Shown here piece by piece: positions 23,709 through 29,582 of a stretch of DNA of 30,137 nt. This DNA comes from a virus, in IMG/VR virus record IMGVR_UViG_3300020454_000050, positions 1 to 30,137 of that record; one strand, 5' to 3'. The position numbers and the translations under genes were made by a program. The notes below the pieces were generated by a model that saw only the letters and a list, made by a program, of their open reading frames with translations, was not told the DNA's origin and searched no databases. The first letter of the stretch is position 1. Every line of letters starts with the position of its first letter.

Positions 23709-24145
23709 ACCTTTAGTTCCTTTTCGGTAAGTATCATAAATACCATTTGACGGTCTTTACAATAATCTCTTGCTGCTTTCCACTTTGCATCATTAACAGC
23801 GTAAGTTCTTACTTCATTCAGATACCTCTTTGTACGTCGCTGTTGTTTCTTAGGTGTCTGTGTCTGCTTAAGAGGTTTGACCTCGATAATAAGTCTCGTC
23901 TTCCTCCCTGCTTTTGTCCTTGCTCTGACGTAAAAATCTGGAAAATAGCGATGAACCCTACCATCAACAGGACTGATGTACGGGATAATAATTTCTTCAC
24001 TGCCCCACTCCTCCACGTTTCTATTACGGTCACACCATACCATAAACTTCCTTTCCCACAAACTTCTATAAATAATGTTAGTAGGATCCCCTTTATATTT
24101 TCCAGGGTAACTTGGTTTGAATTTTCCTGAGTAACTTTTAGTCAT
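23705..24145 (-). CDS. gp4: gp4-like head completion nuclease
   Basis: A 146-aa protein starting MTKSYSGKFKPSYPGKYKGD; an in-frame TTG two codons upstream is a possible earlier start. Motifs match T4 gp4 (head completion, also called gp50): IIYRSLWERKFMVWCD (25-39), RYFPDFYVRA (67-75) and RLIIEVKP (84-91). They give a PD-(D/E)xK-type active site of E31, D70, E88 and K90, as in TnsA-like nucleases. gp4 acts after packaging, when filled heads are readied for tail joining. The start is only 6 bp from the divergent gp48 ATG, so any dedicated promoter must lie inside gp48. It opens the hub operon on this strand. Confidence 0.9.
   Translation of the reverse strand: MTKSYSGKFKPSYPGKYKGDPTNIIYRSLWERKFMVWCDRNRNVEEWGSEEIIIPYISPVDGRVHRYFPDFYVRARTKAGRKTRLIIEVKPLKQTQTPKKQQRRTKRYLNEVRTYAVNDAKWKAARDYCKDRQMVFMILTEKELKV
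24067..24074 (+). promoter_or_regulatory. T4-type late promoter core TATAAATA, plus strand
   Basis: A perfect TATAAATA on the plus strand inside the divergent gp4 gene, 78 nt before the gp48 ATG at 24152. It is the only good candidate for expression of the inverted gp48-gp53 pair. Confidence 0.6.
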
Positions 24146-24151
24146 AAACAA

Positions 24152-25195
24152 ATGCCATTAGTATATCCTAGATCAATTCCTGGTAGTTCTCTCAACGTAT
24201 CTGCACAAGATAGTTTTGAGACCAGTTTTGTTGACTACTTACAAATAAAAATTTATAATTCAAAGTCAGGTAATCCATACTCTTACATTGGTAATAGCGG
24301 TAATTACGGAACAGGACACGTCCTTGGTGGTGGTTCAGAGACTGAAGGTTCTCTGTCTGAAACTATTTATCTATATTTACCACAACAATTAAAGGAACAA
24401 TACTCTACACAATATCAACGAACAACTCTAGGTGCAGGTGGTGTCGGTGCATTAGATGCAGTTGCAACAGCAGCAGCAGGAGGAGAGACAGATTTAGTAG
24501 AGTCACTTAAAACAACAGCAGGTGCAGCAAAACCTCAGTTTGTTATGGATAAAATTGCTGCTGCTGTAGGTACAATAAACACTGCATTAGGAGCAAGTGG
24601 TACTAACTTAGATGCAAATAGTATTGGTGCTCTAGTAAAAAAGAAAGTATTTAATCCATATCAAGAGACAACATTTCGTGGTACAAACTATCGTACACAT
24701 TCATTTTCTTTTGAGTGTCAACCACGTAGTTCAAGAGAATCTAATGAGTTATATAATATACTGAATAAACTTCGTAGAGCAATGTTACCTTCAATGCAAG
24801 ATGGGGAAACAGGAGACTTCACAACACAAGGAGATCAAGCAGGAACAAGTGAAGGAGATAATATAGTTAATGATATAGTAAGTGGATCAGCACCTGGTCG
24901 TTGGTTGCAGATACCTGATTACTTTAGACTTGACATCATTCGTGTAGAAGGCACACCAAATGCTGACGGTGAGATAGAACTAACTGGTACTTCTCCTAGA
25001 GGTTTGAAAAGAATTATGCAATTCCCTACTAAATTAGTATTAAAGGATTTGAATATCAACTTATCACCCAATGGTCCATACAACTCATTGAAAGATGCGT
25101 TTGATAGTTCTGTTGATTATGGTCCTGCTTCATTCACAATGACTCTCACATTTGATGAGACTGCATTCCTTACTAGAGAATCACTTACACAGTAA
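24152..25195 (+). CDS. gp48: gp48-like baseplate tail-tube cap protein
   Basis: A 347-aa protein close in length to T4 gp48 (364 aa). The N-terminus MPLVYPRSIPGSSLNVSAQD precedes an Ala/Gly/Thr-rich insert (about 90-165). The conserved core FRGTNYRTHSFSFECQPRSS (about 176-195) and ELYNILNKLRRAML follow. GRWLQIPDYFRLDIIRVEG and ILKD-type strands (LVLKDLNINLSPNGPYNS) then lead to the closing strand pair (ASFTMTLTFDETAFLTRESL). This order of tail-tube-fold elements is typical of gp48, which caps the hub and starts tube polymerisation. It shares one base with the gp53 start (stop and ATG overlap at 25195). No Shine-Dalgarno sequence is seen before the ATG. Confidence 0.85.
   Translation: MPLVYPRSIPGSSLNVSAQDSFETSFVDYLQIKIYNSKSGNPYSYIGNSGNYGTGHVLGGGSETEGSLSETIYLYLPQQLKEQYSTQYQRTTLGAGGVGALDAVATAAAGGETDLVESLKTTAGAAKPQFVMDKIAAAVGTINTALGASGTNLDANSIGALVKKKVFNPYQETTFRGTNYRTHSFSFECQPRSSRESNELYNILNKLRRAMLPSMQDGETGDFTTQGDQAGTSEGDNIVNDIVSGSAPGRWLQIPDYFRLDIIRVEGTPNADGEIELTGTSPRGLKRIMQFPTKLVLKDLNINLSPNGPYNSLKDAFDSSVDYGPASFTMTLTFDETAFLTRESLTQ
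24364..24371 (-). promoter_or_regulatory. possible late promoter for the gp4 operon (GATAAATA)
   Basis: GATAAATA on the minus strand within gp48, 219 nt before the gp4 ATG. It is farther than usual and the match is imperfect, but it is the nearest candidate for the hub operon. Confidence 0.3.
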
Positions 25196-26190
25196 TGGCA
25201 TACTTTAAATACCTACCCAAAGTTTACGTTAGAAATAAAACTAGAGTTGATGGTGGACAACCATACGAACTCGCAGTAAATATTTTTAGACGTATCAAAA
25301 TTAGAGATGATCTACAAGGTTCATTGCTTGGATTTATTCAGTATGAAATACAAGATGGAACAAGACCAGATCAAGTTGCATACGAGGTATATAAAGATGC
25401 AGGTCTTGACTGGGTAATTCTTCTAGTAAATAATATTATAAATGTTAATGATGATTGGCCAATGAATCGTGAGGATTTATATGGTTATGTTCAAGACAAA
25501 TATGGTTCTATAGAAGGAGTAAAACACTATGAAACGACCGAGTATAAGAGTCCTAGTCTTGATCTTGTCTTACTTCCTAGTGGGATTACTGTTTCGGAGT
25601 CTTACCAATACACGAAACCCGATGGCACCATCCTTACTAAATCCCAATCTAGAACTCCTGTATCCTACTACGACTACGAAACCGCAGTAAATAATACTAA
25701 GAGAAATATATATCTTTTACGTCCACAATATTTGACTGACTTTATTGCAGAATTTAAGAGATTAGCAAGGTATCTTCCTAATGCTGAGGTTGATGAGACT
25801 GGTAACAAGAAAACTAAAGGGTCTCTCGCTGAAGAATTTATTGGTCTACCTAGATACAATCGCCCAAGACAAAGCACTGCATCGACAGGTTCTGCATCTG
25901 GTGGTGGTTCATCTACAGCATTGATAGCATCAGGTGGTTCATCGGCAGCATCAACTACATCAACAGCAACCACATCAACAGGTGTAACGTTAAGTACAAC
26001 AGATTCAAATGCCTCTTCCGCAACGACTTATAATAATACATCATCTACTGATAGTTCTACCTCGTCAAGTAGTTCATCGTCTTCGTCCTCGTCCTCTTCG
26101 AGCAGCAGTAGTTCTTCTAGTAGTAGTTCTAGTAGTAGCGGGTCTAGTGGATCAAGTGGGTCAAGTGGTGGATACGGAGGAGGGTACTAA
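25195..26190 (+). CDS. gp53: gp53-like baseplate wedge protein with poly-serine tail
   Basis: A 331-aa protein. Residues 1-120 (MAYFKYLPKVYVRNKTRVDG, then ANIFRRIKIRDDL-like strands, DQVAYEVYKDAGLDWVILLV and DDWPMNREDL) match the gp53 wedge domain, which holds baseplate wedges together near the hub and is related to LysM. T4 gp53 is 196 aa; this one continues to about residue 225 with ordered sequence. It then ends in a Ser/Thr/Gly/Ala tail of about 105 residues with 26 consecutive serines (290-315) and GSSGSSGSSGGYGGGY. The stop codon overlaps that of the convergent 81-aa gene. The tail is absent from T4 gp53 and is probably disordered. Confidence 0.9.
   Translation: MAYFKYLPKVYVRNKTRVDGGQPYELAVNIFRRIKIRDDLQGSLLGFIQYEIQDGTRPDQVAYEVYKDAGLDWVILLVNNIINVNDDWPMNREDLYGYVQDKYGSIEGVKHYETTEYKSPSLDLVLLPSGITVSESYQYTKPDGTILTKSQSRTPVSYYDYETAVNNTKRNIYLLRPQYLTDFIAEFKRLARYLPNAEVDETGNKKTKGSLAEEFIGLPRYNRPRQSTASTGSASGGGSSTALIASGGSSAASTTSTATTSTGVTLSTTDSNASSATTYNNTSSTDSSTSSSSSSSSSSSSSSSSSSSSSSSSSSGSSGSSGSSGGYGGGY
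26062..26139 (+). repeat. poly-serine coding tract (26 codons)
   Basis: Twenty-six serine codons in a row within gp53, using all six serine codons (TCG, TCA, TCT, TCC, AGT, AGC) without a fixed DNA period. It is a protein-level repeat, not a simple DNA microsatellite. Confidence 0.9.
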
Positions 26191-26432
26191 TCCAAACAAT
26201 ACTCCAACGCTTTTTTAGCAGTGTCTTTTAACCTTGGTCTCTTCCAAGAAGCATAAGGAATAGTCACTAAAAATCCCAGAAGATCCGCATCAGGGTCCTC
26301 TGGGATTCCTATTGGTTCAACAAAAAATATACCTGCTCTCGCTACAGTCTTCCACTTACCCACATCGACAAATCCCAACCCTCTCAACGCACATTCTAGT
26401 TTGAGAGAGTAGCATCCGTCGATTAATTTCAT
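26187..26432 (-). CDS. 81-aa hypothetical protein
   Basis: The protein begins MKLIDGCYSLKLECALRGLG and contains GFVDVGKWKTVARAGIFFVE, then PEDPDADLLGFLVTIPYASW. It looks like a small soluble alpha/beta protein. Its ATG directly follows the stop of the secreted His-rich gene with no gap, and its stop overlaps the gp53 stop on the other strand. It therefore closes the right-hand minus-strand operon, and no terminator is visible at that junction. Function unknown. Confidence 0.65.
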   Translation of the reverse strand: MKLIDGCYSLKLECALRGLGFVDVGKWKTVARAGIFFVEPIGIPEDPDADLLGFLVTIPYASWKRPRLKDTAKKALEYCLD

Positions 26433-26741
26433 TTAGAAACACCAGTTGTCGTCTTTGTAAAAATAACAAGGGACTCCGTGTTGATTGTGTTTATTCGGAA
26501 CAAACACAGGTGTCCTAGGGGTCCAACCGTAATGATGATGATGGTGATAGTCTCCGTAGTTTGGTCTCTTACGGACAGGACGATACCAACAGTTCCAAGT
26601 TTCAAACAACTTATCAAATGAACAGTGCGAAGGTTCTACTTCAAACTGTCCGCTTTTTAATGGACCACGTTGACTGTGGTGTGCTGATGCTGCTTGAGGT
26701 GTAGCAAGTGCTGCTACTAGCATAAGTGGGAGGATTTTCAT
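26433..26741 (-). CDS. secreted His-rich small protein with signal peptide
   Basis: A 102-aa protein with a typical Sec signal peptide: MKILPLMLVAALATPQAASA, with cleavage predicted after ASA by the AxA rule. The predicted mature part begins HHSQRGPLKSGQFEVEPSHC and is rich in His, Tyr, Trp and Arg. It includes a HHHHHYGW cluster and four cysteines (SHC, WNCW, PCYF, WCF) able to form two disulphides. It overlaps the 2OG oxygenase stop as ATGA and abuts the next gene. Export to the periplasm or outside is unusual for a non-lysis phage protein; metal binding is possible. There is no lipobox and no second membrane segment. I know of no family for it. Confidence 0.75.
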   Translation of the reverse strand: MKILPLMLVAALATPQAASAHHSQRGPLKSGQFEVEPSHCSFDKLFETWNCWYRPVRKRPNYGDYHHHHHYGWTPRTPVFVPNKHNQHGVPCYFYKDDNWCF

Positions 26742-27337
26742 AATGTAACCTCGTTTCCGTGTTCTGTACCTATTATACCACGAATGAACACATCATATGC
26801 TATACATAGTCGCCAGTTTGTAGACTGGTTGCGTTCTGCCCTATGAACTAACTGTGATGGGAACATCAAGAGAGTTCCAGGTTCGGGTAGAATAGAAAAT
26901 TGTTTAGCAGTTGCAGGAACAAACCCTACAGTATCTGGTTCTAATGTGGGAACAAAACAGTTCTGATAGTGTGCTCCTTTATTAAAGAACAACCTACCAC
27001 TCTCAGGGTCACACATTATATAGTAAACACCACTCATTACAGCGTTACTATGTGAATGCCAATCACAACTGTCTCCAGGTTTATGTGATGCTGCCCAAGA
27101 CCTTACGATTTCTAATTCAGTTGTGGTCTTGATTAATAGTGTATTGTAACACCAATCCTCTACCTGTTTCTGTATCTTATTATATACAGCAGGAAGAAAG
27201 TTTAATATATTTTTTTCTTTAGTAATACTTTTTGTCTCAAACCTGTCCCACTCTTGTTGATCGAGAATAGAAAGGGTGCCTTCTGGCACCCCAATATTTT
27301 CTTGAAAGACAGGAGTTGGAAATAACTCGTGCATCAT
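26738..27337 (-). CDS. 2-oxoglutarate/Fe(II) oxygenase (putative hydroxylase), HSH type
   Basis: A 199-aa protein of the group often annotated 2OG-Fe(II) oxygenase in cyanophages. The start MMHELFPTPVFQENIGVPEG carries the characteristic LFPTPVF motif. The metal site is DWHSHSNAVMSGVYYI (92-107) with H94 and H96; FPSQLVHRAERN (159-170) supplies H165, and WRLCIAYDVF (175-184) supplies the 2-oxoglutarate-binding R176. PEPGTLLMFP (151-160) is the standard core strand. The substrate is unknown. It starts 13 nt after the gp32 stop and is coupled to the secreted protein downstream. It is a different subfamily from the prolyl-hydroxylase-like enzyme at 14975-15532. A second ATG follows the first and either could start it. 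Confidence 0.85.
   Translation of the reverse strand: MMHELFPTPVFQENIGVPEGTLSILDQQEWDRFETKSITKEKNILNFLPAVYNKIQKQVEDWCYNTLLIKTTTELEIVRSWAASHKPGDSCDWHSHSNAVMSGVYYIMCDPESGRLFFNKGAHYQNCFVPTLEPDTVGFVPATAKQFSILPEPGTLLMFPSQLVHRAERNQSTNWRLCIAYDVFIRGIIGTEHGNEVTL
27274..27291 (-). other. terminator-like hairpin inside the 5' end of the oxygenase gene
   Basis: GGGTGCC (27274-27280) and GGCACCC (27285-27291) form a 7-bp GC-rich stem with a 4-nt loop. On the minus-strand RNA it is followed by UUUCUAUUC. It is coding (GVPEGTLS) and lies about 60 nt downstream of the gp32 stop, where it could stabilise or terminate gp32 transcripts. Confidence 0.5.
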
Positions 27338-27350
27338 AGGGTATCAATCC

Positions 27351-28265
27351 CTAATCTTCTTCTGCGAGTTTCTGGAAGAAACTTAACGCATCGTCTTCAT
27401 CTTCTTTAGCAGTTGTTGCAGGTGCAACAGTTTTTGCTGCTGAGAATGACTCAACCTCTTCTTTCCAGTTCGTGTTTGGAACTGGGGTTTCGATGATTGG
27501 TTCGTTGAATGAAGTTGGTTGTACTGGTTGTCCGAGAACCGCCTTAAGACGTGCTTCCAACTCTTCATAAGATTTGAAATTAGATTCATCAGTAAACTCC
27601 TTAAGAGAGTAACTACTGTTATAAATCTCCTCTAACTTAGAATCGTCAAAGTTACCTAGAGTTGATGGTCCATTGAAAGATGAATCATCATAGTTCCAGT
27701 AACCTGCTACCTGTTTGATCTTTAATTTAAAGTCAGCACCTTTCCAAAGGTCAAAAGGATTGATTGCGGGTTGCGGATCATAATCGTTTTGATCTGGTTG
27801 CATACGTGCTGTAAGTTTATCAAAGATACGCTTACCAAATTTGTATAAGAATACTTGACCTTCATTCTCTGGGTTTAGAGGGTCTTTGATAACGTAGATG
27901 TTTGTGTAGTAAGAAAGTTTTCTCTTTTGCTTACGTGCTATCTCTTTGTCTGATTCTTTTCCACTATTCCAGAGCATAGAATTGTGTGCACTAATAGGGC
28001 ATTTCTTTCCTAAAGTAGTCAAAGAATTCTCAATGAACCAACCACCAGGACCTTGGAATGCGTGACTCCAAACTTGTGCCCAAGGCAGTTCACTCTCTCC
28101 TTGTGGAGGAACAAAACGAATGATAGCAAAACCATTACCTGACTTATCAACACCTGGTTTCCAGAAACGGTCGTCAGATTTTTTACCGTTACTATTTAAT
28201 TTGTTGATCTCTTTTGTTAGATCAGCAAACTTGCCAGATGATTTTTTTAAACTTGCGAATGACAT
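27351..28265 (-). CDS. gp32: gp32 single-stranded DNA-binding protein
   Basis: A 304-aa protein (MSFASLKKSSGKFADLTKEI), near T4 gp32 in length (301 aa). The basic N-terminal KKSSGK resembles the LAST-type motif (basic plus Ser/Thr) used for cooperative binding. The core includes GFAIIRFVPPQGESELPWAQ (45-64), KKCPISAHNSMLW (87-99) and KLSYYTNIYVIKDPLNPENE, the OB-fold strands. The C-terminal tail is acidic (TTAKEDEDDALSFFQKLAEE) and would bind replication and recombination partners. T4 zinc ligands are H64, C77, C87 and C90; here H68 and C89 match but position 92 is Ser, so the zinc site is not canonical. ATG 28265 is chosen over the upstream in-frame start because homologues begin MSF. It acts in replication, recombination and repair. 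Confidence 0.92.
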   Translation of the reverse strand: MSFASLKKSSGKFADLTKEINKLNSNGKKSDDRFWKPGVDKSGNGFAIIRFVPPQGESELPWAQVWSHAFQGPGGWFIENSLTTLGKKCPISAHNSMLWNSGKESDKEIARKQKRKLSYYTNIYVIKDPLNPENEGQVFLYKFGKRIFDKLTARMQPDQNDYDPQPAINPFDLWKGADFKLKIKQVAGYWNYDDSSFNGPSTLGNFDDSKLEEIYNSSYSLKEFTDESNFKSYEELEARLKAVLGQPVQPTSFNEPIIETPVPNTNWKEEVESFSAAKTVAPATTAKEDEDDALSFFQKLAEED

Positions 28266-28320
28266 AATTAGTCTGTTGTTTGTGTGTTGTATGTTTTTAC
28301 TACCCCATAAGGGTAACACA
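28266..28320 (-). promoter_or_regulatory. gp32 mRNA leader, possible autoregulatory operator
   Basis: After the late promoter core, the minus-strand leader contains a small hairpin (UACCC-UUAUG-GGGUA, 28301-28315). A nearly G-free A/C tract follows (AAAAACAUACAACACACAAA and onward, about 28270-28298) up to the ATG. It lacks a Shine-Dalgarno sequence. An unstructured tract next to a folded element resembles the T4 gp32 translational operator. Confidence 0.5.
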
Positions 28321-28321
28321 A

Positions 28322-28663
28322 TTATTTATTCGCGTCAAGTTCTCTTCTCCAACCGTGTAAGCGTTTCTCCATATCTTCTAAGACTTCTTGTATTTGCTTG
28401 CCACCACTATAGATTTGAGTCATTTGATCTATACGAATCTTAACCTCTCCTGCTTCTTGATCTTCTAATGCCATCAATGCTAGTCTAGCATAGAATACTT
28501 TTTGTTTGGCAATGAGTTCTAATGTTTTTTCTATGTGTGTCTTCTTATCATCAGGTTTCATTTGAGGATAAGTTACAGACAAATCATACAAATCTTTATA
28601 GAGTTGTTGCATATTTGCTAACTCTTCTTTGATTACATCTGATTCATAAAATGGGTCGGTCAT
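28322..28663 (-). CDS. DUF1825 family protein
   Basis: A 113-aa helical protein, MTDPFYESDVIKEELANMQQ onward. It matches the DUF1825 pattern known in cyanobacteria: F.S..V..E...M..LY..L, then IEKTLELIAKQKVFYARLAL (44-63), and a GGKQIQEVLEDMEKRLHGWR end. It is predicted to be almost all alpha-helix with coiled-coil character. The gene overlaps gp33 as ATGA. A host-like family carried by a phage and coupled to gp33 and gp32 suggests a conserved role during infection, but no function is established for it to my knowledge. The family assignment is by eye. Confidence 0.7.
   Translation of the reverse strand: MTDPFYESDVIKEELANMQQLYKDLYDLSVTYPQMKPDDKKTHIEKTLELIAKQKVFYARLALMALEDQEAGEVKIRIDQMTQIYSGGKQIQEVLEDMEKRLHGWRRELDANK
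28323..28330 (-). promoter_or_regulatory. late-promoter-like element AATAAATA
   Basis: AATAAATAAT on the minus strand, 58 nt before the gp32 ATG. It overlaps the stop codon of the DUF1825 gene and would let gp32 be expressed apart from the upstream genes. Confidence 0.45.
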
Positions 28664-28905
28664 AGTGGTAGTACTCCTCTGCTAGTTTTCTTTACGTAAT
28701 TTAATTGCTGTGCATTATATTTAATCTTATCCTTAAGAGGACGAGAGATTAGTTTGTTTACAGTTTCAATTTCAATTTCATATTCATCACAGACAACTAC
28801 GACTGCATCAATATAATTGGTTAGACCGTTGCTATTTTTAACAACATCCTCTACCATTCCTGAGAACTTCGCTTGTGTCATAAATTTGTCTTTGAATTCT
28901 TTCAT
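28660..28905 (-). CDS. gp33: gp33-like late transcription coactivator
   Basis: An 81-aa protein, MKEFKDKFMTQAKFSGMVED onward. The core YIDAVVVVCDEYEIEIETVN (31-50) and KLISRPLKDKIKYNAQQLNY (51-70) match the short gp33 proteins of cyanophages. T4 gp33 (112 aa) bridges RNA polymerase and the sliding clamp to activate late promoters with sigma gp55. The hydrophobic C-terminus (RGVLPL) could be the clamp-binding end. It overlaps the exonuclease gene and the DUF1825 gene by ATGA. A second ATG at residue 9 (MTQAKF) is possible. It would act on the TATAAATA-type promoters listed here. gp55 is not in the window. Confidence 0.75.
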   Translation of the reverse strand: MKEFKDKFMTQAKFSGMVEDVVKNSNGLTNYIDAVVVVCDEYEIEIETVNKLISRPLKDKIKYNAQQLNYVKKTSRGVLPL

Positions 28906-29582
28906 TTGATTGTAGACATAAAGTCATCGATATAAGATCTAAGAAGGTCATAGTAGTGATCAGGATTCTTTTCAAAGACTTGAATAGTACCATCTTCTAC
29001 TGCAACAATAGTAACGATCTTGTTGATAGGAACACCACATCTTTCGTAATACATAACTGCATAAGCAGTTTCTTGAACAAAATAATTCTCAATCCACATT
29101 TCTTTCTTAGGTTTCGTTGACGTTTTAAAGTCAATGACAGATAGTTCACCGTCAAACTCTGCTATGCAGTCAACGCGACCAGAAATGCGAAGATAATCAC
29201 TGAAGAGACAACTCTCCAAGAGGTGTATGTTATTGATCCTATTAAGTTCCTCACGGGAGGACTGAAAAAGATAAGTAGCAAGAGGATTAGTTTCATCGAA
29301 TGCAACTGGTTCGTTCTTCAAGTAACATTCTACCATACTATGAAACTTATTGCCACGTGAACAAGCAGCAGTTGAAATCTTTGTTGCTTGTTTTTCTCCT
29401 ACTCTTTTTCTCCACTTAATAATAGAATCCTTCTTACGATGACTTGTGATAGTCGTGATAGAAGGATACCATTTGTTCTCTGCAACTTCATAGAGTCTTA
29501 AACCAGACTTCTTTGTCACAGAGTTTATTTCATTGACAGGTTTAGGTGGACCTACAGTTTTAAATAATGTTTTAGAGACCAA
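28902..29582 (-). CDS. RecB/MGME1-like PD-(D/E)xK exonuclease
   Basis: A 226-aa nuclease. Motifs in order: RGNKFHSMVE (76-85), SGRVDCIAEFDG (134-145) with the metal-binding D138, LSVIDFKTS (147-155) with D151 and K153, and FVQETAYAVMYYE (168-180), the QxxxY motif of RecB-type nucleases. The closest relatives are MGME1-like exonucleases that trim single-stranded DNA ends. It probably acts in recombination, repair or host-DNA breakdown; its place between phoH and gp33-gp32 suits replication. There is no ATG at the 5' end: TTG at 29582 preceded by AAAGGTG is the best start, overlapping the phoH stop by 11 nt. Confidence in the family is high, in the role moderate. Confidence 0.88.
   Translation of the reverse strand: MVSKTLFKTVGPPKPVNEINSVTKKSGLRLYEVAENKWYPSITTITSHRKKDSIIKWRKRVGEKQATKISTAACSRGNKFHSMVECYLKNEPVAFDETNPLATYLFQSSREELNRINNIHLLESCLFSDYLRISGRVDCIAEFDGELSVIDFKTSTKPKKEMWIENYFVQETAYAVMYYERCGVPINKIVTIVAVEDGTIQVFEKNPDHYYDLLRSYIDDFMSTIK

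Noticed and set aside
26009-26218. 69-aa plus-strand frame overlapping the gp53 tail
   Set aside because: An Arg/Leu/Val-rich shadow produced by reading the serine repeat out of frame.
26568-26600. HHHHH cluster as an engineered His tag
   Set aside because: It lies in the middle of a natural gene, is extended by native Tyr/Trp/Pro sequence, and no vector sequence is nearby.
28266-28319. Eighteen-residue N-terminal extension of gp32
   Set aside because: It covers the hairpin and A/C-rich leader; homologous proteins begin at MSF.
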